This document shows, piece by piece, positions 55,545 through 64,000 of a DNA stretch of 64,000 bases. The position numbers were made by a program, and so were the translations under genes. Every line of letters begins with the position of its first letter. The stretch's first letter is position 1. This DNA comes from Boesenbergia rotunda (taxonomy: Eukaryota > Streptophyta > Magnoliopsida > Zingiberales > Zingiberaceae). Below the pieces are notes generated by a model, which ran no database searches, had not been told where the DNA came from, and worked only from the letters and a program-made list of their open reading frames with translations. Where the stretch lies: positions 1,123,732-1,187,731 of the forward strand of contig JAGFNQ010000279.1 of NCBI GenBank assembly GCA_024364735.1, in the 5' to 3' direction.

Positions 55545-57610
55545 TGTTGATGCAGTCTGACCCTGATTATTGTTTTTGTGTTGACACCGATTTTATTTTA
55601 GGTTAATGAGATGATTGAGATTAAGTCCTGGTCGGGGACTGGGCACGGAGTTGATGAAATCTTGGCTTGGAGGGCCAGGTCCTAGCTTGGGAAGCTAGGT
55701 GGATGAAATCCTGGCTTGGAGGGTCAGGTCCTAGCTTGGAGGGCTAGGTTGGATGAAACCCTGGCTTGGAGGGTCAGGTCCTAGCTTGGAGGGCTAGGTT
55801 GGATGAAACCCTGGCTTGGAGGGCCAGGCCCTAGCTTGGAGGGCTAGATTGGATGAAATCCTGGCTTGGAGGGCCAGGTCCTAGCTTGGGAAGCTAGGTT
55901 TGATGAAATCCTGGTGAGAGAAGCCAGGTCCTAGCTTGGGAAGCTAGGTTGAAGTCCCGGTGAGTGCGACTGGGCATGGAGTCTTGGTCCGGGGGACTGA
56001 GCACGAGTCAGAGAAGGCTGGGAGCCCGTTCTCTTGACTTAGAGTGGATTTGGCCTTGCCTGGATCGGTCTGGTGACTGATCAGGGAAGTTGGCACGGTG
56101 TTCCCTCGTGGATCGGTCTGGTGACCGATCCAGCTATGTCTCACTAGATCAGGGAGCATATAGTGACTTTATAAGGTGATTGATCGTCTCCTGATCGGTC
56201 TGGTGACCGATCAGGGAGACTATTCAGATCGTTCTAGTGAACGATTAGAGGGAGAGCCAAATGCTGCTGATCGGCTCCTGATCGTTCTGGTGAACGATCA
56301 GGGAGAGGTCAGTAGGCTTCAGGGAAAAACTTGGATCGGTCAGACTGACCGATCAATTGTCGCGAGCTTCTCAGGAGGGGCTCTGATCGGTCCCCAGACC
56401 GGTCAGTAGGATTGGGCTGAGAAAGCTGGGGAATTCCTGCAATGTTGTGGATCGGTCCGGCGATCGATCCACGTTCTGTTATCGGTCAAGGTGACCGATC
56501 ACAAGAAGGTCGCGATTCCTGGTTTCTCACCGTGGACCGATCAGGCTGGAGCCTGATCTGTCTAGACCCATCCTGATTGGTCTGGTGACCGATCAGGAGT
56601 CACTCTGATCGGTCCGGTGACCGATCAGTAGCTGGCAGCTTTAATTCAAAGCGTTATCAGAATTCTGATTGCGTTCTGTTTCTCTGTTGATTCGCTACTG
56701 AACATCTGATATTTGATCCTCTGCTGATTTACTGGTCTAATGAGTTGCTATGTGTGCAGGTGACTCAGGTTTAATCAAGGGGAGTCAAATGGATGCTTTT
56801 GCTATAGCAGGTTTGGCTGTTTCCCGTCTGTAGGAAATAGCGACTTCTGGCGCGAGCTACAACAGTTGAGAAGCTGATGACCTGGGGCCTGGGGCTCGAC
56901 TGGATGGGATTCAGTGAGTCCAGAGGAGGTCAGGGGTAGCTGGGTCGTTGCGGGTGAGCCGCTGGTGAGCTGCAGGGCAGCTGGTGACCTGGCGATGGTA
57001 AGCAGTTAAGCTGCGGAGTGGAGAAGAAGCTGATATAGATCTCTTAGTGAACAAGCTGCTTCTCCAACTCTTGAGAATTTTTCATTCAACACTTTGAAGC
57101 GATCTCTTGCAAAGTAGCAACCGAGAGTTTGTGGAGGAAGTTGCGAGTGGATCAGCAAGCAAACAAAGAGCTGGGAGCTCTTGTGTTGGTGGTGCTTTGC
57201 TGTGCTCGGTGATCTTTTCTCCGATTCTCATCCTTGTACTTTGTTAGCGATCTGTAAGATGTTTCCTTGTGTCTCTGCGCTTTCATTCCATATACTCTAT
57301 TGAGACATTTGTGTGGAGAGGTTTCTCCACCGAGAAGGAGGATTTGATATCCAGATTTTCCGGGGCTTGATCTACCGACGATCAAGGGATCGCCCACCTT
57401 AAGGGCACGCTAAGGAGTAGGGGCAAGTTATCCCCGAACCTTGTAAACAATCCTTGTTAGCGTTTTGGTTTGCTTTTCATTTCTGCAGTTATACTCTGTT
57501 TTGTATTTCTTCCGCTGTGCTACTAACCCTTGAAGTGTAGAAATCCGATAAGTGAAAGAAATTTGTGTCTGGCTACATTCACCCCCTCTCTAGCCATCCA
57601 AGGTCCAACA
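55545..57610 (+). mobile_element. 3' LTR of element D (2.07 kb)
   Basis: TGTTGATGCAGTCTGACC ... AAGGTCCAACA, then TSD tagga. It holds the constant-loop array at 55645-55955, with an extra unit compared with the 5' LTR, and the gatcggtc array at 56060-56635, which lacks some units present in the 5' copy (the stretch corresponding to 41170-41250 is shortened). Confidence 0.93.
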
Positions 57611-57615
57611 TAGGA

Positions 57616-58250
57616 CTCTTGTGGAATGGTTAGGTCAATGATGAGTTACTCTAAGTTGCCGGATTCGTTCTGGGGATATGTTCTAGAAACGACAGTGTAC
57701 ATACTGAACTTAGTACCATCTATGTCAGTCCCTTCTACTCTCATAGAACTATGGACTGGGTGAAAGCCCAGTCTAGTGCATGTTCGGATTTGGGGTATTC
57801 CAGCACACGTGCTGAAGGGAGATACTGATAAGTTGGAATCTCGTACGGAAGTGCGTCTATTTGTAGGCTATCCTAGAGGGACGAAAGGTGGTCTATTCTA
57901 TAGTCCTAAGGATCAGAAGGTAATCATTAGCACAAATGTCAGATTCTTAGAAGAAGACTATGTGATGAACCACAAGCCCAGGAGTAGACTTGTGCTTGAA
58001 GAATTAAGAGGGGGCTTTCCGACCTTAGTACCAATTGTACAAGAGGATACACCATAAGTTTCTGCACCACGTGTCATAGAAGATACACAGCTGGTACCTC
58101 GTCGTAGTGGGAGGGTTGTTAGATAACCTGAGAGATTCATGTTCTTGGGAGAGTCTTCGGACTTGGTCCCTGGCGAATATGAACCGAATCCCTGGACCTA
58201 TGATGAGGCCCTCCAAGATAAGGATGCAGATTCTTGACAAAGGGCAACAA
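57616..58250 (+). pseudogene. integrase C-terminal part, element E
   Basis: Continues the integrase after element D: residues MVRSMMSYS and PDSFWGYV in changing frames, then HVRIWGIPAHV, TEVRLFVGYPRGTKGG, KVIISTNVRFLEEDYV and the linker SRLVLEELRGG. Frame changes and stops (58055, 58124) occur. Confidence 0.82.
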
Positions 58251-59443
58251 ATTCTAAGATAGAATCTATGGATTCTAATCACGTCTGGGAGCTAGTAGAA
58301 CCACCCAATGGTGTAAAAGCCATTGGATGCAAGTGGATCTACAAGAGAAAGAGAGGATCAGATGGGAAGGTTGAGACCTTCAAAGCTAGGCTTGTTGCGA
58401 AAGGGTATACTCAGAAAGAGGGTATCGATTATGAGGAGACCTTTTCGCCAGTAGCCATGCTTAAGTCTATCCTGATTCTTTTATCTATTGCCGCTCATAT
58501 GGACTATGAGGTATGGAAGATGGACGTCAAGATAACTTTCCTTAACGGAAGTCTTGAGGAGACCATCTACATGAAGCAACTAGAGGGGTTCATTGCGAAG
58601 GGCAATGAGCATCTAGTATGCAAGCTTAATCGATCCATATATGGATTGAAGCAAGCTTCAAGATCTTGGAACATCCGCTTTGATGAGGTACTCCAGTCAT
58701 ATGGATTTGTTCAAAGTCTGGATAAATCATGTGTATATAAGAGATGTGACAGAAACATAGTGGTGTTTCTTGTACTTTATGTAGATGACATTTTGCTCAT
58801 TGGCAACATTGTCAAAGTGTTGTCAGACGTAAGGGTATGGTTGTCCAAACGGTTCGATATGAAGGACTTGGGAGAAGTGGGACACATCCTTGGGATCAAG
58901 GTCATAAGGGATCGCCAGAAAAGGATGTTGTGCTTATCCCAAGCTTCATACATAGACACCGTCCTGGCTCGGTTGAGCATGGAAAACTCTAAGAAAGGTT
59001 ATCTACCTTTCAGGCATGGAGTGCCTCTATCAAAGGAGATGTGTCCGAAAACATCAAAGGAGATAGAGGAAATGAAGGTGGTTCCTTATGCATCGGCTGT
59101 AGGAAGCCTCATGAATGCTATGTTGTGTACGAGACCAGATATCTGCTTTACCGTGGGCATGGTTAGCATATATCAGTGTAACCTTGGGTAGGGATATTGA
59201 ACTGCGGTAAAGCATATACTGAAATACCTGAGACGGACTAGGGACTATATGCTGGTTTACCGGGCAGACCAATTAATCCCTGTGGGTTATACGGGTTCGG
59301 ATTTCCAGTCAGACACGGACAAAAGTAAGTCTACCTCAGGATTTGTGTTTACTTTAGGAGGTGGAGCCATAGTATGGAGGAGTATCAAGCAGAAATGCAT
59401 GACGGACTCCACCATGGAAGCTGAGTATGTGGCGGCGCATGTT
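58251..59443 (+). pseudogene. reverse transcriptase and RNase H, element E
   Basis: An open frame of 307 codons: VWELVEPPNGVKAIGCKWIYKRKRG, ARLVAKGYTQKEGIDYEETFSP, VWKMDVKITFLNGSLEETIYM (motif A Asp kept), LNRSIYGLKQASRSWNIRFD, VLYVDDILLIGN (YVDD kept), DMKDLGEVGHILGIKV, ASAVGSLMNAMLCTRPDICF; TAG at 59189. RNase H resumes near 59230 as YTGSDFQSDTDKSKSTSGF (Asp of TDSD is Gly) and STMEAEYVAA, then ends abruptly at the junction with LTR sequence near 59443. TNT1/Tork-type RT. Confidence 0.9.
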
Positions 59444-59502
59444 GGAGAGAGTTGGTGGCCGGTTTGTGTTGGTGTAGGAGAGTCCTTCTCTATTCCATCT
59501 TA
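59432..59502 (+). mobile_element. interior fragment of 3' LTR of element E, joined to RNase H
   Basis: From about 59444 the sequence gagagttggtggccggtttg matches LTR E at 36904 onward. At the junction both parents share gcggc-ca words (59432 and 36891), so the deletion between RNase H and LTR interior probably formed at a short homology. The LTR resumes at 60855-60894 after solo LTR F. Confidence 0.8.
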
Positions 59503-59619
59503 TGTTGGTGCAGACAACACCTAAGTCAAACCTGGGTTTTGATAATGGCAAAGGGTTCAAGAGTTAAGATGTTATTTTTGGTCTAATGTGTTCACTGAGT
59601 GTGCAGAAAGAAGTCCTGG

Positions 59620-59870
59620 CGAAGGGCTGCTGGCACCTAGCGAAGGGCTGCTAGGCATCGAAACCCTAAGACCTGGCGAAGGGGTGCTAGGTATTGAAGA
59701 CCTGGCAAAGGGCTGCTATGCACTTGGCGAAGGGCTGCTAGGCATCGAAGACTTGGCAAAGGGCTGCTGGGCACCTAGCGAAGGGCTGCTAGGCATCGAA
59801 ACCCTAAGACCTGGCGAAGGGCTGCTAGGCACCTGGCGAAGGGCTGCTCGGCAAAAGTCCAACCGGAGGA
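59620..59870. repeat. tandem words (c)ctggcgaagggctgctaggc, solo LTR F
   Basis: About nine units; the best ones pair as cctagc-gaagggct-gctagg. Linkers are catcgaa(g/a)ac. Same position in the LTR as the constant-loop array of LTR D. Confidence 0.75.
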
Positions 59871-60119
59871 GCCGGTTGGCAAAAAGGTAAACTCTCCTGA
59901 GAGGAGTAGGTGAGGATGCGTTCCCCATCGAGGGAACAGTAGGCGTCGGTTCGACCTAGGGTTCCATTTGGGAGACCCAAAGTCAGAACCAAGACAGCTA
60001 CGACTGTAAAAACTAGCTAATATTCTTGCTATGTTTGTTGTGGAACTAACCTTGGATGCAAGGACCGAAGGAGTATGTATCTGCAGCTCAGAACGCCCCA
60101 AAGGAGAGGGGCATGCAGA

Positions 60120-60430
60120 TGGGGTAGGCGCCTGGGAGGTCCCAGGCGCCCAAGGTCAAAGCCAAACAAGTAGTAAGCAAGAATCGCTTCGAAACAACAC
60201 TGGGCTAGGCGCCCGGGAGGTCCCGGGCCCCCAAGGTCAAAGCCAAAGATGAGTCGAAGCAAAATCAGCCACGAAGCCAGCGGACCCAGTCAAGCTGGGC
60301 GCCCGAGAGGTTCCGGGCACCCCAGTCAGCTCCATAGCCGATTCGAAGGGGATAAGCACTGACCAAGCTTCGGATAGAGGTTCTCGGATCCGAAGGCACG
60401 TGTCAGGCGCCCCGACGTCCCAGGCGCCCC
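60120..60430. repeat. ggcgcc hairpins, solo LTR F
   Basis: A perfect unit ggcgcctggga-gg-tcccaggcgcc at about 60127-60150, a related one at 60209-60232 (gcgcccggga-gg-tcccggg), and further words at 60298-60323 and 60408-60430. Equivalent in position to the gatcggtc array of LTR D. Confidence 0.75.
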
Positions 60431-60439
60431 CAGGAGCAC

Positions 60440-60447
60440 TATAAAAG
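60440..60447 (+). promoter_or_regulatory. TATA box of solo LTR F
   Basis: tataaaag in the context gcactataaaaggggctc; LTR C has tataaaag in the same place on the minus strand. Confidence 0.7.
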
Positions 60448-60854
60448 GGGCTCGACCCCAAGGCTTCAACATAACAATTTTCCAACGCCTCTAAGCTTTT
60501 CGTTCAAGCGCGCTGCTCCGACAAACTCCGTTCTCGACATTCTAGCGCCGCCGCCGACCCTCTGCTCAGAAGTATGATCCACACCGGGCGTCGGTAACGA
60601 AAAGTGTACTTGTTTATTTACTGCACTACTATTGTACCAAATTCTGCAAATCTTTGCACTACTATAGAATTGCCCGCAGTAAACGGTCAAGGACAGTGGG
60701 TCTTGGAGTAGGAGCCGACCGCGACTCCGAACCAAGTAAAAATACTTGTGTTCCTCATGTTTGTTTTTAATTTCGCTGTGTATTTTCTCTTAAATCTTAT
60801 CTGAAAAAGTTTTCACGATATTCACCCCCCTCTATCGTGTTTCTCGATCCAACA

Positions 60855-60894
60855 TCTTCTTCCCTATCTTCTCCTTAGTAGCTGCCTTGCTTCC
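60855..60894 (+). mobile_element. LTR fragment of element E between F and G
   Basis: tcttcttccctatcttctcc...tagctgccttgcttcc continues LTR E (compare 36956-36994). It ends where LTR G starts. Confidence 0.8.
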
Positions 60895-61439
60895 TGTAAC
60901 ACCCGCTTTTTTTTTTTCTTTGACCACCATAAAGCGGCGTTACGTTAACATACTTAGGGCATGTAGACATCATAACGCAGCGGAAAACTTTAAACTTACA
61001 CCTACATGCACTTTCTACCATTCCTAGCATCATAACATACTTAGCATCATGTCATACTTAGCATCATGTTATACTTTAGCATTCTGTCATACTTTAGCAT
61101 CATATCATAGAGTCATAGTCATATTCAAGTACTTAGTAGTAAAGGTAAAGTTCTATCATAAGGCAAGCAAACATATGGTCTCTTGGCCAAGTCACTATCA
61201 CACACATTCTGCAAAGCCCTCCTGCTGTTTCCTTATTGTTCCTTTGCGTGATCTGCGGTATAAGAAAATAAAACTATAAGCACACAGGCTTAGTAAGACT
61301 CTTTCCTACTCACTAAAACCGTCCGTCACTTAATCATAAACATATGAAACATTAGCATACTTAATGCTTTACTTAGATCATCATCCTTATCATCACTTAG
61401 CATTCATTCGACATGTCGTGGACATGGCTTCATCACATT

Positions 61440-62150
61440 CATAGCATGACATAAACATAACCATAAACATTCACGTATGGCATCATACTTGACATAAACA
61501 TAAACATCTTAAACATTCATAGCATGACATAATACTTGACATAGACATAAACGTCGTAAACATTCATAGCATGACATAATACTTGACATAGACATAAACG
61601 TCGTAAACATTCATAGCATGGCATAATACTTGGCATAGACATAAATAAAATCATGGCGTAACCTAATTAAAATCATGGCATCATATACTAACATGAGCAT
61701 AAATAAAATAATGGCATTCCAACATAACATAAACATGACTAAATCATGGCATCCTAAACTAACATGAACATAAATAAAATCATGGCATCCTAACCTAGCA
61801 TAAACATAATTAAATCATGGCATCCTAAACTATCATGAACATAAATAAGATCATGGCGCCCTAACTTAGCATAAACATAATTAAAGCATGGTATTCTAAA
61901 CTAACATAAAATCATGGCATCCTAACTTAACATAAACATAATTAAATCATGGCATGAGCATAATGAAATCATGGCATAGACATAAATAAAATCATGGCAT
62001 AAACATAAATAAAATCATGGCATACACATAAATCGAATCATGACATAAACATAAATAAAATCATGGCATACACATAAATCAAATCATGACATAAACATAA
62101 ATAAAATCATGGCATAAACATAAATAAAATCATGGCATGAACATATCTTC
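61440..62150. repeat. minisatellite of cataaataaaatcatggcat units
   Basis: Dozens of imperfect units of about 20-35 bp built from ataaacataaataaaatcatggcat and variants (catcctaa inserts, cgtcgtaaacattcatagc units at the left). Lies inside LTR G. Confidence 0.85.
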
Positions 62151-62381
62151 ATAACATCCTTTTCGTAAACATACTTTTCATAACATAATGTATAACATGA
62201 ATGGATGCATGTAGCAACTGTGCATATATATATATAAGGATGCTTAATCTTGAAAACATGCTTTTAAATACTTGAACATAATCATAACATGCATGGGGCC
62301 CTGGCTTGTACCACATATATACATCATAAGCGCGCATCCCTAAGTAAATACGAGGTAGCTAGCCTCGACCTACTAGGGTAA

Positions 62382-62519
62382 GGACAGCATAGTCGGTAGT
62401 CCCCGAACCGAGGCGTTCTTAAGGTGCCCATCCCTGTTGCACAGCTTCGGTAGTGCCAGAACCGTGGACAGCATAGTCGGTAGTCCAGAACCGGGGCGTT
62501 CTTAAGGTGCCCATCCCTT
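62382..62519. repeat. two ~55 bp copies of gacagcatagtcggtagtcc...
   Basis: gacagcatagtcggtagtcc...gaacc...ggcgttcttaaggtgcccatccc occurs at 62382 and 62467 with few differences. Inside LTR G. Confidence 0.8.
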
Positions 62520-63029
62520 GGACCCATACTTCGGTCCGGTACAAGCCCATTCATAAAGTAAAATACTTTTCATGCTTCATCATTCATAAGACATTCATGG
62601 CATCTTTATCATAACATAACTTGTTACGGCTCGGCCCGTCTACCGGCCCATTTACCGGTCCTTATGACCGTCGTACCGTCGACCATAGACCGTGCCGTTT
62701 AGCATATTCATTCATTCATCATACTTAGCCTTCATTCATCATTTTCATTATTAGACATGGCATAGGTACACATCATTCATATAGCATGGCATACACACAC
62801 AAGCATGGCATACATTCATATCATTCATAAGACATGGCATACATACATATCATTCATACATCATATCATACATACATATCATTCCTAAATCATGGCATAT
62901 GTCTAAACATTCTATGACCTAACGTATATTTCATGACATATAAGCTATAGGTTTAGTTAACATGGTATTCCTCCACCTTACTTAAGCTTACCTCCTAATT
63001 ACCTATACCCTAGGGTACTCTAGGGTACC

Positions 63030-64000
63030 CCAAAAATTCCCAAAAATTATATTTACTTACTAAACATCATAAGGGAACATTAATCAACATCATCAAGATT
63101 TTTGGCATAATTATAGACCCCAAAATCATGGTGGCCGAAACCCACAAACCTAGGGTTCTTGGTTTCCTTTCCTTGTTGTTGGCCGAAACTCATAGGGTGT
63201 CTAGGGTACTCCAAAAATTCCCAAAAATTATACTTAACTTCTAAACATCATAAGGGAACACTAAATAACATTATCATGATTTTTAACATATTTTTAGACC
63301 TTTAAAACATGCTGGCCGAAACCCTTGAACTTAAAGTTCTGGGTTTTGCTTCCTTCATGTTGGCCGAAACTCTAGGGTGTCCTAGAGTACTCTAAAAATT
63401 CCCAAAAATTTTACTTAACTTCCAAAAATCATAAGGGAACACTAAATAACATTATCATTATTTTTAACATATTTTTAGACCTTTAAAACATGCTGGCCGA
63501 AACCCTTGAACTTAAAGTTCTGGGTTTTGCTTCCTTCATGTTGGCCGAAACTCTAGGGTGTCCTAGAGTACTCTAAAAATTCCCAAAAATTTTACTTAAC
63601 TTCTAAACATCATCAGGGAACACTAAATAACATTATCGTGATTTTTCACATATTTTTAGACCTTTAAAACATGCTGGCCGAAACCCTTGAACTTAAAGTT
63701 CTGGGTTTTGCTTCCTTCATGTTGGCCGAAACTCTAGGGTGTCCTAGAGTACTCTAAAAATTCCCAAAAATTATACTTAACTTCTAAACATCATAAGGGA
63801 ACACTAAATAACATTATCATGATTTTTCACATATTTTTAGACCTTTAAAACATGCTGGCCGAAACCCTTGAACTTAAAGTTCTGGGTTTTGCTTCCTTCA
63901 TGTTGGCCGAAACTCTAGGGTGTCCTAGAGTACTCTAAAAATTCCCAAAAATTTTACTTAACTTCTAAACATCATAAGGGAACACTAAATAACATTATCA
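63030..64000. repeat. 181-bp tandem repeat array in LTR G
   Basis: The word gctggccgaaacccttgaac recurs at 63311, 63492, 63673 and 63854, exactly 181 bp apart, with a more diverged unit before (near 63130). Later units are nearly identical. Each unit includes two ggccgaaa words and ends ...aacactaaataacattatca; the window ends inside the array. Confidence 0.92.

Larger units (their letters stand above)
40386..57610 (+). mobile_element. element D: SIRE-like copia with two LTRs and a third ORF
   Basis: A 17.2 kb insertion with TSD tagga on both sides, LTRs 40386-42461 and 55545-57610, PBS, gag, protease, integrase, RT, RNase H, a hairpin array, a third ORF with a predicted intron, a polypurine tract and the 3' LTR. 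Two solo LTRs (43054-45250, 46746-49408) account for 4.9 kb, so the native element is about 12.4 kb. The gene order and size fit the SIRE/Maximus lineage, some members of which carry an extra ORF after pol. All main genes carry disabling changes. Confidence 0.92.
59503..60854 (+). mobile_element. solo LTR F, SIRE-like (1.35 kb)
   Basis: TGTTGGTGCAGACAACACC ... CTCGATCCAACA inserted in the LTR fragment of E. The flanks tctta (59498-59502) and tcttc (60855-60859) form a TSD with one mismatch. It resembles LTR C (24604-25809). It contains a repeat of gaagggctgctagg(c) words, ggcgcc hairpins and a TATA box at 60440. No internal sequence. Confidence 0.85.
35724..60894 (+). mobile_element. element E: TNT1/Tork-like copia, split by element D
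   Basis: 5' LTR 35724-37563, PBS, leader, gag, protease and integrase to 40385; D inserted 40386-57610 with TSD tagga (40381-40385, 57611-57615); then integrase C-terminus, RT and RNase H to about 59443; then an abrupt junction into the interior of the 3' LTR (59444-59502 and 60855-60894), itself hit by solo LTR F and by LTR G at 60895. The left flank is gacgt; its partner is outside the window. Confidence 0.88.
60895..64000 (-). mobile_element. LTR G, Ty3/gypsy-type, running off the window
   Basis: Starts TGTAACACCCGC and shares block order with the solo LTR at 46746-49408 (ttacgt(t)aaca near the start, gataagaaaa..cataagcac..cttagtaaga..cctactca, later ggccgaaa words). Minus orientation is inferred from that relative. 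At least 3.1 kb is visible with no coding sequence; whether it is a solo LTR or one end of a full element cannot be seen. Confidence 0.7.

Noticed and set aside
59588..59890. Open frame with repeated GEGLLGIE residues
   Set aside because: Translation of the tandem words in solo LTR F, without any known domain.
63030..64000. Telomere-like repeats (ctagggt words)
   Set aside because: Words such as tagggtact are isolated in a 181-bp unit; there is no run of the plant telomere heptamer.

Overview
The window is non-genic, transposon-packed nuclear DNA of a flowering plant. The evidence is plant Ty1/copia retrotransposons of the TNT1/Tork and SIRE types, Ty3/gypsy LTRs of Tekay-like and Athila/Tat-like kinds, a plant L1 LINE with a C-terminal RNase H, and one exon encoding a plant-specific B3 DNA-binding domain. 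Species cannot be read from the sequence. I see no bacterial genes, no rRNA or tRNA gene and no intact host gene. Nearly every coding stretch is a decayed gag-pol piece.

Layout. 1-6742: a mosaic of copia fragments in both orientations, ending in a short ~181 bp LTR. 6743-10713: mostly unassigned, with an LTR-like stretch, the B3 exon (9007-9306) and small tandem repeats. 10714-14442: 3' LTR and integrase end of a minus-strand Ty3/gypsy element, cut by TNT1-like element A (14443-21218), which itself holds a SIRE solo LTR (17703-19734). 21219-24603: remnant B of a minus-strand SIRE-like element. 24604-35723: minus-strand SIRE-like element C, carrying a 5'-truncated L1 (29218-34157) that holds a solo LTR (31111-33374). 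35724-60894: plus-strand TNT1-like element E, split by a 17.2 kb SIRE-like element D (40386-57610, TSD tagga). D carries two solo LTRs (43054-45250, 46746-49408). E ends in a damaged 3' LTR hit by solo LTR F (59503-60854) and gypsy-type LTR G (60895 to window end), which contains a 181 bp tandem array. The nesting B > C > E > D > solo LTR is five levels deep.

The most interesting content is in the SIRE-like elements. Element D has, after pol, a third reading frame with a well-formed predicted intron (exons 53378-53388 and 53643-54990) encoding a protein that resembles a plant transposon-associated domain followed by a coiled coil; three stop codons interrupt it. D's LTRs and the region just upstream of this third ORF both hold arrays of short self-complementary units with stem gatcggtc/gaccgatc. 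Stem variants show paired (compensatory) changes, and a second array type keeps a constant loop while stem words vary in matched pairs. Other LTRs here carry their own unrelated stem words in the same format. TNT1-like leaders also carry two conserved hairpins, one with compensatory base changes.
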